Both the position numbers and the translations under genes were made by a program. 40,801 nucleotides of DNA from Rubrivivax sp. (GTDB lineage Bacteria; Pseudomonadota; Gammaproteobacteria; Burkholderiales; Burkholderiaceae_C). Below, one piece after another: positions 1 to 7,026 of this stretch (position 1 is the stretch's first letter; every line of letters starts with the position of its first letter). The notes below the pieces were generated by a model. The model was not told where the DNA came from. It searched no databases and saw only the letters and a list, made by a program, of their open reading frames with translations. The stretch is from positions 1 through 40,801 of the forward strand of contig JAEUPC010000041.1 in assembly GCA_016789865.1 (NCBI GenBank), written 5' to 3'.

Positions 1-4
1 GGCT

Positions 5-1777
5 TCAACGGAAGTCGGTCCAGCGCAGTTCGCGGCCCGGCGGCTGGCAGCGGGCCGGGGGCTGCATCGGCGCGACCACGCGGCACTCGGCCAGCCAGGG
101 GCCGAAGGCCGGGTCGCGGAACTCGAGCGCGCGCTGCATCAGGTAGCGGGATTCGTCGGTGCGGCCGGCCCGTTCCAGCGCGCCGATCCACGCCGTCAGC
201 AGGTGCGTGTCGATGCCGACCCACCGGGCGCTGCTGAAAGCGCCCAGCGCGACGTCGCGGGTCGTGATCGCGGCCTGATGGTCGGCGAAGTGGCCGAAGA
301 ACCGGGTGCGCGCCGCGGGTGCCCCGGAATAGGAGGCCAGCGCCTGCAGCGTGCGGGCTTCAGCCGGCAGCAGCTGCCGAAAGTCTGCCCACGCGCCCAC
401 GGCACCGATTGCCAGCGCCCCGGCGCCGCCTGCCAGCGCCAGGCGCATGCCGACGGTTGCGTGGGCGGCACGGGGTGCGGGGCGGGCTGCCGGCGCCTCG
501 CCGGTGCCGCGAGGGGACGGCGCGCGCCCGGCGATGAGGCCGACTGCGCAGCCCCAAGCCCACGCAGCCGGCAGCAGCAGGTGGGTCTCCCAGAAGGGCG
601 CGTCGAAGCCGCTGAGCACGCCCGCGGCAGCCAGCATCGCCAGCAGCATGCGCGCCCGCGGCTGCAGCGAGGGCGTGACGCGGTTGACCGTTCGCAGCAA
701 CTCCCACGCCCCCCACAGCAGGCATGCGCAGACGGCCATCGCCAGCGGCAGCCCGAGTTCTACCGCCAGGTTCAATGGCAGGTTGTGCGCATGCTCGAAG
801 TAGCGCGGCCCGCGATCGCCCAGCGGCGACAGGGTCCATGCGGTCGCGAACTCCGCCCAGCCGACCCCGACCAGCGGGTGCTCCACGAGCAGGTTCAGCG
901 AGTCGAGGTACACACCGCTGCGCGCCCCCGGGCGCACCAGCGAGGCGCCCGCGCCCAGCGCGGAGGCCGGAAACATCATCACCCGGCCCAGCGTGACGGC
1001 CAGGCCGCCCAGCGCCGTGCTCCACAGCAGCCAGGCGCTGGTGCGCGGCAGCCGCGGGTCCAACGCAGCCCACGCGGCCAGGATCAGGCTGGCGATGAGA
1101 CCGGCGCGCGACGACGTGGCCACCAGGCCGGCCTGCATGCCGAAGGTCACGACGAAGGCCAGGATGCCGGCCGAAGGGGCCGGCATCACCCCGGCCCGCG
1201 GGTCGCTGGCTGACGCCCGCCCCGGCCACACGGCGGTGGCCAGCCAACCCCACAACAGCAGCAGGGCCAGGTGGTTGGGCTGCCCGAGGTTGGCGTTGGC
1301 ACGGCCCGGTGTCTGCGCTGCAGCCACCCAGGTGGTGTCGGCGCGGCCGGGGGCAGCCAGCTGGAACACGGCGACGACCAGCGAGATCACGGCAGCCACC
1401 GCCAACCCCCACATCAACGCGCGCGTGGCTTCGTCGGGCCGGGTGCGGGACACCGCCGCGCCCAGCATGGCGGTGAGGGCCGCTGCCGCGAGCGCGCCCA
1501 GGGCGCCCAGCCAGATGCCCTGTGGCGTGCCATGCAGCGCCGCGCTGCCTGCGACACCCAGCGCTACCAGCCCCAGCGCGCACAACAACGGCGCCAGCGG
1601 CTTCCAGGGAACAGGGCCCGCCAACGGCGCCCACAACACCAGGGCGGCCCCCCACAGCGCGATCGCCAGCATGTGGGCGGCGACGCCGTGGCCCAGCGGC
1701 ACCCAATGCACCACGAGCATCGGGATGGCCGCCGCCAGCACGGTGGCGGCGAGGGCGGCTGCCTCCTTCAGACGCAT
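5..1777 (-). CDS. Wzy_C / O-antigen ligase-type polytopic membrane protein (PglL-like)
   Basis: Predicted inner-membrane glycan polymerase or ligase of about 590 residues. The first two thirds are a series of hydrophobic segments; near residue 325 lies the family signature HAHNLPLNLAVELG (a His-x-His-Asn followed by a Glu-Leu-Gly turn), as in the periplasmic loop of WaaL, Wzy and PglL proteins. The C-terminal portion is soluble and resembles the Wzy_C/PglL extension that betaproteobacteria use for O-linked glycosylation of pilin. I start at the ATG at 1777 (MRLKEAAALAATV), which puts the first membrane segment at the N-terminus; an upstream extension to 1882 is charged and Cys-rich and is unlikely to be real. 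No pilin or glycan gene is visible beside it, so the acceptor (pilin, LPS or other) cannot be told. The family call is firm, the exact substrate is not. Confidence 0.82.
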   Translation of the reverse strand: MRLKEAAALAATVLAAAIPMLVVHWVPLGHGVAAHMLAIALWGAALVLWAPLAGPVPWKPLAPLLCALGLVALGVAGSAALHGTPQGIWLGALGALAAAALTAMLGAAVSRTRPDEATRALMWGLAVAAVISLVVAVFQLAAPGRADTTWVAAAQTPGRANANLGQPNHLALLLLWGWLATAVWPGRASASDPRAGVMPAPSAGILAFVVTFGMQAGLVATSSRAGLIASLILAAWAALDPRLPRTSAWLLWSTALGGLAVTLGRVMMFPASALGAGASLVRPGARSGVYLDSLNLLVEHPLVGVGWAEFATAWTLSPLGDRGPRYFEHAHNLPLNLAVELGLPLAMAVCACLLWGAWELLRTVNRVTPSLQPRARMLLAMLAAAGVLSGFDAPFWETHLLLPAAWAWGCAVGLIAGRAPSPRGTGEAPAARPAPRAAHATVGMRLALAGGAGALAIGAVGAWADFRQLLPAEARTLQALASYSGAPAARTRFFGHFADHQAAITTRDVALGAFSSARWVGIDTHLLTAWIGALERAGRTDESRYLMQRALEFRDPAFGPWLAECRVVAPMQPPARCQPPGRELRWTDFR

Positions 1778-1922
1778 CCGTCGAGGATAGAACGACCCCT
1801 GGGCCACCCCAACTTCGCATGGAGGCGCAAGATGTGTGGTGTGGCACGATCGGCATCGCGCCGTCGCCCACGATCCGTGCAATGCCCATCGGTAGTTCCA
1901 CTCAGGTGGATGACCCGATGCC

Positions 1923-1938
1923 GTTGACTGCGGTCAAT
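1923..1938. promoter_or_regulatory. FNR-type palindromic operator upstream of the TTT transporter
   Basis: The sequence GTTGACTGCGGTCAAT contains TTGAC-N4-GTCAA, the half-site length and spacing of Crp/Fnr-family sites (FNR itself uses TTGAT-N4-ATCAA). It lies 64-79 bases upstream of the tctC start. The same element, 16 of 18 positions identical when the flanking GG is included, occurs upstream of oxc at 6876-6891. A FNR-like regulator is encoded between the two operons. A -10 element here is unclear: GAGCAT (1961-1966) has the same offset as at oxc, while TACCTT (1975-1980) looks better but lies further away. Binding is inferred. Confidence 0.7.
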
Positions 1939-2001
1939 GGGGTGACGCGCCGCCAGGGTCGAGCATCCCCGGCGTACCTTTGGACACACAGGAGGCCTGC
2001 G

Positions 2002-3036
2002 ATGTACTCATCTCAATTCCACCGGCCAGGCGGCGCCTCGCTGGCGCGCAAGGCGTTGCGAACCGCCGCCCTCGGCATGGCCGCGCTGGCCTGGGCTGGG
2101 GCCGCATCGGCCTGGGAGCCGACCAAGCCCGTCGAGTTCGTCATTCCGGCCGGTACCGGCGGCGGCGCCGACCAGATGGCCCGCCTGATCCAGGGCATCG
2201 TCGTCAAGCACAAGCTGATGAAGGAGACGATGGTCGTCGTGAACAAGTCCGGCGGCGCCGGGGCCGAGGGTTTCCTCTCGGTCAAGGAAGCCAAGGGCGA
2301 CCCGCACAAGATCATCATCACGCTGTCCAACCTGTTCACCACGCCACTGGCCACCGGCGTGCCATTCAACTGGAAAGAGCTGACGCCGGTGTCGATGCTG
2401 GCGCTGGACCAGTTCGTGCTGTGGGTCAACGCCGAGACGCCGTACAAGACGGCCGCCGAGTACGTCGCGGCAGTGAAGGCAGCCGGCCCCAGCAAGATGA
2501 AGATGGGCGGCACGGGCTCCAAGCAGGAGGACCAGATCCTCACCGTGGGCCTGGAGAAGGCCACCGGCACCAAGTTCATCTACGTGCCGTTCCGCGGCGG
2601 TGGTGATGTTGCCGTGCAGCTGGTGGGCAAGCATGTCGACTCTTCGGTCAACAACCCGATCGAAGCGGTGGCGCAGTGGCGTGCCGGCTCGCTGCGGCCG
2701 CTGTGCGTGTTTGACGACACGCGCATGCCCTACAAGGAGAAGGTGACCACGACCGCCTCGTGGAATGACATCCCTACTTGCGCCGAAGCGGGGGTGAAGA
2801 CCGACTACGTGATGCTGCGCGGCATCTTCATGCCGGCGGGTGTGACGGCGGCCCAGGTCGGCTTCTACGTCGACCTGCTGAACAAGGTGCGCGCCACGCC
2901 CGAGTGGAAAGACTTCATGGAGAAGGGCGCGTTCAACCAGTCGGCGATGACGGGCAACGACTTCGTCAAGTGGCTGACGGAAGCCGAGGCCACCCATCGG
3001 ACGCTGATGACCGAGGCGGGCTTCCTCGCCAAGTAG
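2002..3036 (+). CDS. tctC: Bug-family TTT substrate-binding protein (candidate oxalate binder)
   Basis: Periplasmic solute receptor of a tripartite tricarboxylate transporter, 344 residues, the usual family size. A signal peptide with a hydrophobic core ends at Ala-Ser-Ala before WEPTKPVEF. The mature start shows the Bug hallmark VIPAGTGGGADQMAR, and further on GTGSKQEDQ and VPFRGGGDVA, the loops that wrap the carboxylates of the ligand. The start at 2002 is supported by AGGAGG six bases upstream; a much longer open frame upstream lacks any signal peptide. tctB and tctA follow on the same strand, so the full transporter is present. The ligand cannot be read from sequence; oxalate is inferred from the oxc-frc-formate dehydrogenase cluster downstream and the shared operator. 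A paralogue lies at 17430-18542. Confidence 0.93.
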   Translation: MYSSQFHRPGGASLARKALRTAALGMAALAWAGAASAWEPTKPVEFVIPAGTGGGADQMARLIQGIVVKHKLMKETMVVVNKSGGAGAEGFLSVKEAKGDPHKIIITLSNLFTTPLATGVPFNWKELTPVSMLALDQFVLWVNAETPYKTAAEYVAAVKAAGPSKMKMGGTGSKQEDQILTVGLEKATGTKFIYVPFRGGGDVAVQLVGKHVDSSVNNPIEAVAQWRAGSLRPLCVFDDTRMPYKEKVTTTASWNDIPTCAEAGVKTDYVMLRGIFMPAGVTAAQVGFYVDLLNKVRATPEWKDFMEKGAFNQSAMTGNDFVKWLTEAEATHRTLMTEAGFLAK

Positions 3037-3049
3037 TCGGCAGCGCGCA

Positions 3050-3079
3050 GGCGGGGCCCGGCACGGGCCGAACCCCGCC
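3050..3079 (+). other. Intercistronic hairpin between tctC and tctB
   Basis: GGCGGGG (3050-3056) pairs perfectly with CCCCGCC (3073-3079), and an inner CCCG/CGGG stem (3057-3060 with 3064-3067) closes a three-base loop, leaving a 3' side bulge CCGAA. It starts 13 bases after the tctC stop and has no T-tract. This placement fits an mRNA-stabilising or partial-termination structure that would give more binding protein than membrane subunits; that role is inferred. Confidence 0.5.
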
Positions 3080-3198
3080 GAAGAACGACCACCGGCTTGG
3101 CGGTCGCTGCCGCGGGCGGATGGGGCTGGATGCCGCCGTCCGGCTTGCCCGCAGGCCGACACGCTGCCAGGGGCCCTTCAGGCCCGAGGAGAACAACG

Positions 3199-3726
3199 AT
3201 GAGCCACGACCGCCCCGCCGAGGGTGAGGAGGCCGGCCGCACGTTGGCGCGCAACAGCACGGCCGACCTGGTGGTGGCCGTTCTCGTGGCGGCGCTGGGC
3301 GCCGTGGTCGTCTACGAGGCGCGCCGGCTGGGTGCCGGCTGGGAAAGCGACGGCCCGGGTTCGGGCTACTTCCCCTTCTACATCGGCCTGTTGTTGCTGG
3401 TTTGCAGCGCGGCGGTCTTCGTGCAGGCGTGGCGAGCCCGGCCCACCGACCGCAGCACCTTCGTCGACAGCGTGCAGTTCAAGCGCGTGCTCTCGGTGCT
3501 GGTGCCGTCGGTGCTTTATGCCGGGGTCATCATGCTGCTCGGGCTGTATGTGGCCTCGGCGCTGTTCATCGCGGTGTTCATGATCGTGCTCGGCCGCTAT
3601 CCGGTGGCCAAGAGCGTGGCGGTCGGCGTGGGGGTCAACGCGCTGTTCTTCGCCATGTTCGAGGTCTGGTTCAAGGTGCCGCTGTTCAAGGGCGCGTTGA
3701 ATCCTCTGGGCTTCCTGGGCTACTGA
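3199..3726 (+). CDS. tctB: TTT transporter small membrane subunit TctB
   Basis: Small integral membrane subunit of a tripartite tricarboxylate transporter, 175 residues. After a short charged N-terminus there are about four hydrophobic segments (from ADLVVAVLVAALGAVVV, FPFYIGLLLLVCSAAV, VLSVLVPSVLYAGVIMLLG and ALFIAVFMIVLG onward), the TctB pattern. The motif GPGSGYFPFYIG is characteristic of the family. The start at 3199 follows a GAGGAGAAC Shine-Dalgarno region. tctA begins 13 bases after the stop, so the two membrane subunits are surely co-transcribed, while tctC is separated by 162 bases containing a hairpin. The subunit is needed for transport but its precise role in the family is not settled. 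Confidence 0.93.
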   Translation: MSHDRPAEGEEAGRTLARNSTADLVVAVLVAALGAVVVYEARRLGAGWESDGPGSGYFPFYIGLLLLVCSAAVFVQAWRARPTDRSTFVDSVQFKRVLSVLVPSVLYAGVIMLLGLYVASALFIAVFMIVLGRYPVAKSVAVGVGVNALFFAMFEVWFKVPLFKGALNPLGFLGY

Positions 3727-3739
3727 AGGCGGCGTCACC

Positions 3740-5257
3740 ATGCAGGAACTCGGTTCCCTGATGCAAGGCTTCGCCGTGGTGATGTCGCCCCTGAACCTGG
3801 GGCTGATGTTCATCGGCATCGTGCTGGGCGTGCTGATCGGCGTGCTGCCGGGTCTGGGCGGCGCCAACGGCGTGGCCATCCTGCTGCCGCTGACCTTCAC
3901 GATGTCGCCGACCTCGGCCATCGTGATGCTGTCGTGCATCTACTGGGGGGCGCTGTTCGGCGGCGCCATCACGTCGATCCTGTTCAACATTCCTGGTGAG
4001 CCGTGGTCGGTGGCCACCACCTTCGACGGTTATCCCATGGCCCAGCAGGGCCGCGCCGGAGAGGCGCTGACGGCGGCCTTCACCTCGTCGTTCATCGGCG
4101 CGCTGATCGCGGTGCTGATGATCACCTTCCTGGCGCCGCTGGTGGCCAAGTTCGCGCTGAGGTTCGGCGCACCCGAGTTCTTTGCGGTCTACCTGCTCAC
4201 CTTCTGCAGCTTCGTCGGCATGGGCAAGGGCAACCCGTTCAAGATCATCATTGCCATGTGCCTGGGCTTTGCCCTGGCCGCGGTGGGGCTGGACACCATC
4301 ACCGGCCAGCTGCGGCTGACCTTCGGCTCCACCGAGCTGATGCGCGGCTTCGACTTCCTGATCGCGGTGATCGGCTTGTTCGGCATCGGCGAGATCCTGC
4401 TGTCGATGGAAGAGGGGCTGAAGTTCTCCGGCAAGTCGGCGCGCATCAACCCCACGGTGGTGTGGCAGACCTGGAAGCAACTGCCGCGCTACTGGGTCAC
4501 TTCGCTGCGCAGCTCGCTGGTGGGCATCTGGATGGGCATCACGCCGGGCGGCGCGACGCCCGCGTCCTTCATGAGTTACGGCCTGGCCAAGAAGATGAGC
4601 CGCGACGGCCCGAAGTTCGGCACCGGCCAGGTCGAAGGCGTGGTCGCGCCCGAGACGGCAGCGCATGCCGCCGGCACCGCCGCGCTGTTGCCGATGCTGG
4701 CGCTGGGCATCCCGGGCTCGCCGACGGCCGCAGTGCTGCTGGGCGGCCTGCTGATCTGGGGCCTGCAGCCCGGGCCGCTTTTGTTCGTGGAGCAGAAGGA
4801 ATTCGTCTGGGGCCTGATCGCCTCGATGTACCTGGGCAACCTGGTCGGCCTGATCGTGGTGCTGTCCACCGTGCCGCTGTTCGCTTCGATCCTGCGCATT
4901 CCCTTCTCGATCATCGCGCCGGTGATCATCGTCATCTGCGCCATCGGCGCCTACACCGTGCACAGCGCGATGCTCGACATCTGGTTCATGCTGCTGTTCG
5001 GCGTGATGGGCTACGTGTTCAAGAAGCTCGACTACCCGCTGGCGCCGTTGGTGCTGGCACTGGTGCTGGGCGACAAGGCCGAAGACTCGTTCCGCCAGGC
5101 GATGCTGGTCTCGCAGGGCGACCTCGGCATCATGTTCTCCAATGGGCTGGTCGGTTCGATCACCACGCTGGCCCTGGTGATGCTCGGCTGGCCGCTGATC
5201 TCGATGGCGCTGGCCCGGCTGCGTGGCAAGGGCAAGGCCGCGCTGGCTGGTGATTGA
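3740..5257 (+). CDS. tctA: TTT transporter large permease TctA
   Basis: Large membrane subunit, 505 residues and about twelve hydrophobic segments, matching the TctA family length. Recognisable family blocks are GVLPGLGGANGVAILLPL near residue 35, the segment around GITPGGATPASFMSYG near residue 260, and ALGIPGSPTAAVLLGGL near residue 320. The paired glycine- and proline-rich PGLGG and PGGATPA loops are the conserved TctA elements thought to line the substrate path. It probably uses an ion gradient, as known members do. The gene lies 13 bases after tctB and 41 bases before the kinase-like gene, which may share the transcript. No frameshift or truncation is seen. Confidence 0.95.
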   Translation: MQELGSLMQGFAVVMSPLNLGLMFIGIVLGVLIGVLPGLGGANGVAILLPLTFTMSPTSAIVMLSCIYWGALFGGAITSILFNIPGEPWSVATTFDGYPMAQQGRAGEALTAAFTSSFIGALIAVLMITFLAPLVAKFALRFGAPEFFAVYLLTFCSFVGMGKGNPFKIIIAMCLGFALAAVGLDTITGQLRLTFGSTELMRGFDFLIAVIGLFGIGEILLSMEEGLKFSGKSARINPTVVWQTWKQLPRYWVTSLRSSLVGIWMGITPGGATPASFMSYGLAKKMSRDGPKFGTGQVEGVVAPETAAHAAGTAALLPMLALGIPGSPTAAVLLGGLLIWGLQPGPLLFVEQKEFVWGLIASMYLGNLVGLIVVLSTVPLFASILRIPFSIIAPVIIVICAIGAYTVHSAMLDIWFMLLFGVMGYVFKKLDYPLAPLVLALVLGDKAEDSFRQAMLVSQGDLGIMFSNGLVGSITTLALVMLGWPLISMALARLRGKGKAALAGD

Positions 5258-5298
5258 AGCCGGGGACTGAAGCCGGCGCACAACGAAGGGAGCACGAG

Positions 5299-6132
5299 AT
5301 GCCTGTTGTCGCCCTCACGCAAGGCATGGGTTCGCTGGCCCAGGACGTGGCCGAGCAGCTGGCTGCCGAGCTGAACCTGGCCACGCTGCAGCACGAGGTG
5401 GCCGAGCGCGTGGCCGAGAAGATGCACGTGCCCAAGAGCCTGATCAGCCGCCTGCGTGCCGGCAAGGCCGGGCCGCTGGAGCGGCTGACGGCCGACCGTG
5501 CCGCGATGGCGCTGTACTCGGCCGAAGAGGTGCTGGAGGCGGCCGCGCACGGCAACGTGGTGCTGCGCGGCTGGGGCGCCACGCTGCTGCTGCGCCAGGT
5601 GCCGCATGTGCCCTGCGTGCGCATCATGCGGGCCTTCGACAAGCGCGTGGAATGGCTGATGGCACAGCTGGGCACCGACGACCGAGAGCTGGCCGAGAAC
5701 GAAATCCGCCGCAGCGACCACAGCAACGCCACCCGCATGAACGAGCAGTTCGGCGTGCACTGGGGCGACCCGGCGCTGTTCGACATGGTGCTGAACACCG
5801 ACCGGTTGTCGGTGGACACCTGCGTGCAGCAGATCAAGTCGCTACTGGTGAGACCGGAGTTTGCCGAGACCGACGCGTCGCGCGCCATGCTGCAGGGCCT
5901 GGCGCTGTCGGCGCGCGTGCGATCGGCGCTGCGCAGCGAGGCCGCCACGGCCGAAGTCGACGTCACCATCGAGGCCAGTGGCGGCGCGGTAGCGCTGCGC
6001 GGCATCGTGGTGGCGGCCGACGAGCGCGAGGCCGCCGAGCGCATCGCGAGCGCCGTGCCGGGTGTGGCGCTTGTGGACAACCAGCTGCGCGTGATGGCCA
6101 AGTCACGCCTGTTCCCCTCGGCACGGGCCTGA
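5299..6132 (+). CDS. Cytidylate-kinase-like domain fused to a BON domain
   Basis: A 277-residue soluble protein. Residues 1 to about 190 resemble the cytidylate-kinase-like family (Cytidylate_kin2): a short P-loop-like start MPVVALTQGMGSLAQDVA, then NVVLRGWGATLLLRQVPHVPCVRIM, which matches the family's core strand and loop, followed by a helical region with paired Arg residues. The P-loop is degenerate and has no lysine, so kinase activity is doubtful. Residues about 205-270 form a BON-like domain (VDVTIEASGGAVALRGIVV, then the conserved V-x-N-Q-L-R-V end). The start at 5299 follows GAAGGGAG; an upstream in-frame TTG at 5254 overlapping the tctA stop lacks a ribosome site. Its place directly behind tctA suggests a regulatory or sensory role with the transporter, but its function is unknown. 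Confidence 0.78.
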   Translation: MPVVALTQGMGSLAQDVAEQLAAELNLATLQHEVAERVAEKMHVPKSLISRLRAGKAGPLERLTADRAAMALYSAEEVLEAAAHGNVVLRGWGATLLLRQVPHVPCVRIMRAFDKRVEWLMAQLGTDDRELAENEIRRSDHSNATRMNEQFGVHWGDPALFDMVLNTDRLSVDTCVQQIKSLLVRPEFAETDASRAMLQGLALSARVRSALRSEAATAEVDVTIEASGGAVALRGIVVAADEREAAERIASAVPGVALVDNQLRVMAKSRLFPSARA

Positions 6133-6152
6133 TACCGCTGCGGGGCGCGGTA
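6133..6152. terminator. Weak hairpin between convergent genes
   Basis: TACCGC (6133-6138) pairs with GCGGTA (6147-6152) across an eight-base loop in the 42-base gap between the kinase-like gene and the convergent regulator gene. It has no T-tract on either strand, so it is at best a weak bidirectional terminator. Confidence 0.25.
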
Positions 6153-6174
6153 CGGCGCACCCGTTCCCGCCCGC

Positions 6175-6783
6175 TCAGATCTTGCCGCGCTGCTTCAGCC
6201 GTGAAAGGGTCTCGGCCGAGAGGTTGAGGTAGGTCGCCAGTTCGCGCTTGGGGATGCGCTCGGCCAGATCGGGGTGCTTGCGCATGAAGCGGTGCACGCG
6301 CCCAGGCGCATCGAGCAGGTGCAGCGTGATGGTGTGCGCCAGCACGTCGCTCATCAACCGCATGACCTGGTACTCGAAGTCGGCTTTCAGCACCGGGTGG
6401 CGATCCAGGAAGTCCACCCAGCGCGGCATCGGCAACTTGGCCACGCGGGCCTTGGTCACGCAGGCGATGGCGTAGGGCGTGGGCGTGTTCAGCCGCCAGG
6501 CCGCATAGCTGGTCTCGAAGTCGCGCTCGCCGGCAAAGCGCAGGATCATCTCCTTGGCTTCGGCGTTGGAGACCACGCGCTTGAGCAGCCCGTCGAGCAC
6601 GAAGTACTGCTCCATCGCGTGCACGCCTTGGTGCAGCAGGAACTCGCCTTTGGCGGCATCGACGACTTCGAGCAGTTCCTCCAGTTCGAGCAACGCCGGC
6701 TCGGGCAAGGCCTGCAGCACGATGTTCTGCCGTAGCAGCAGGCGGATGACGTTGCGTTCCGGATGTTGGTACAGCGGCGTCAT
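6175..6783 (-). CDS. Crp/Fnr-family transcriptional regulator of the oxalate locus
   Basis: A 202-residue regulator. Residues about 20-120 form a cyclic-nucleotide-binding-like beta roll ([22 protein letters not shown]), followed by a dimerisation helix and a C-terminal winged helix-turn-helix. The recognition helix reads [11 protein letters not shown]: the Glu, Ser and Arg that FNR uses to read TTGA half-sites are all present. There is only one cysteine, so this is not an oxygen-sensing Fe-S FNR, and the glycine- and arginine-rich cAMP cassette of CRP is absent; the effector is unknown. The gene is divergent from oxc, with TTGACCGCGGTCAA in the gap and a near-copy before tctC. Control of both operons, probably as an activator, is inferred. 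The protein ends just after the recognition helix, slightly shorter than most relatives. Confidence 0.88.
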   Translation of the reverse strand: MTPLYQHPERNVIRLLLRQNIVLQALPEPALLELEELLEVVDAAKGEFLLHQGVHAMEQYFVLDGLLKRVVSNAEAKEMILRFAGERDFETSYAAWRLNTPTPYAIACVTKARVAKLPMPRWVDFLDRHPVLKADFEYQVMRLMSDVLAHTITLHLLDAPGRVHRFMRKHPDLAERIPKRELATYLNLSAETLSRLKQRGKI

Positions 6784-6814
6784 CGGTGGGGCGTTTGGGG
6801 CGCGTGGGCCGCAT

Positions 6815-6841
6815 GGGCAGTGCGGGCAGTGCGGGCAGTGC
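6815..6841. repeat. 9-bp tandem repeat (three units)
   Basis: Three perfect copies of GGGCAGTGC in the leader between the regulator gene and the oxc operator. On the minus strand they would lie in the 5' region of the regulator mRNA. No function is evident; such repeats can vary in number between strains. Confidence 0.6.
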
Positions 6842-6875
6842 GGGCGCCGGGTTGCCGCGAGGTCGTTTTTCGAAA

Positions 6876-6891
6876 GTTGACCGCGGTCAAC
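6876..6891. promoter_or_regulatory. FNR-type palindromic operator upstream of oxc
   Basis: GTTGACCGCGGTCAAC is a perfect 16-bp palindrome with TTGAC-N4-GTCAA at its core (6877-6890). Downstream, TACGAT (6914-6919) is a fair -10 hexamer. If used, transcription starts near 6926 and the operator is centred at about -42.5, the class II activator position for Crp/Fnr proteins, replacing the -35 element. The near-identical element before tctC at 1923-1938 links the two operons. Confidence 0.75.
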
Positions 6892-6913
6892 GGCGGCGCG
6901 AATCGCGGCTTCC

Positions 6914-6919
6914 TACGAT
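6914..6919 (+). promoter_or_regulatory. Candidate -10 element of the oxc promoter
   Basis: TACGAT matches four of six positions of the sigma-70 -10 consensus and stands 30.5 bases downstream of the centre of the operator at 6876-6891, as expected for activator-dependent class II promoters. The leader to the oxc start would be about 100 bases. Confidence 0.45.
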
Positions 6920-7026
6920 TGCCGCCGCTCGTGATCGACGAGCTTGTCGTGCTCGAGGCAGTGCAAGCCCCGCCACGGCCCGCGGCGATCACGTCATCGC
7001 CTCGCGCGCCACCGAAGGAGCCTGCC

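Noticed and set aside
680-700. GCGGTTGACCGTTCGC inside the ligase-like gene, resembling half of the operator
   Set aside because: It has only one TTGAC half-site, no GTCAA partner at four-base spacing, and lies inside a coding region.
1842-1865. Sigma-54-like TGGCACG upstream of tctC
   Set aside because: TGGCACG is a perfect -24 element, but the GC of the -12 element falls two bases too early and TTGC is missing, so it does not form a proper sigma-54 promoter.
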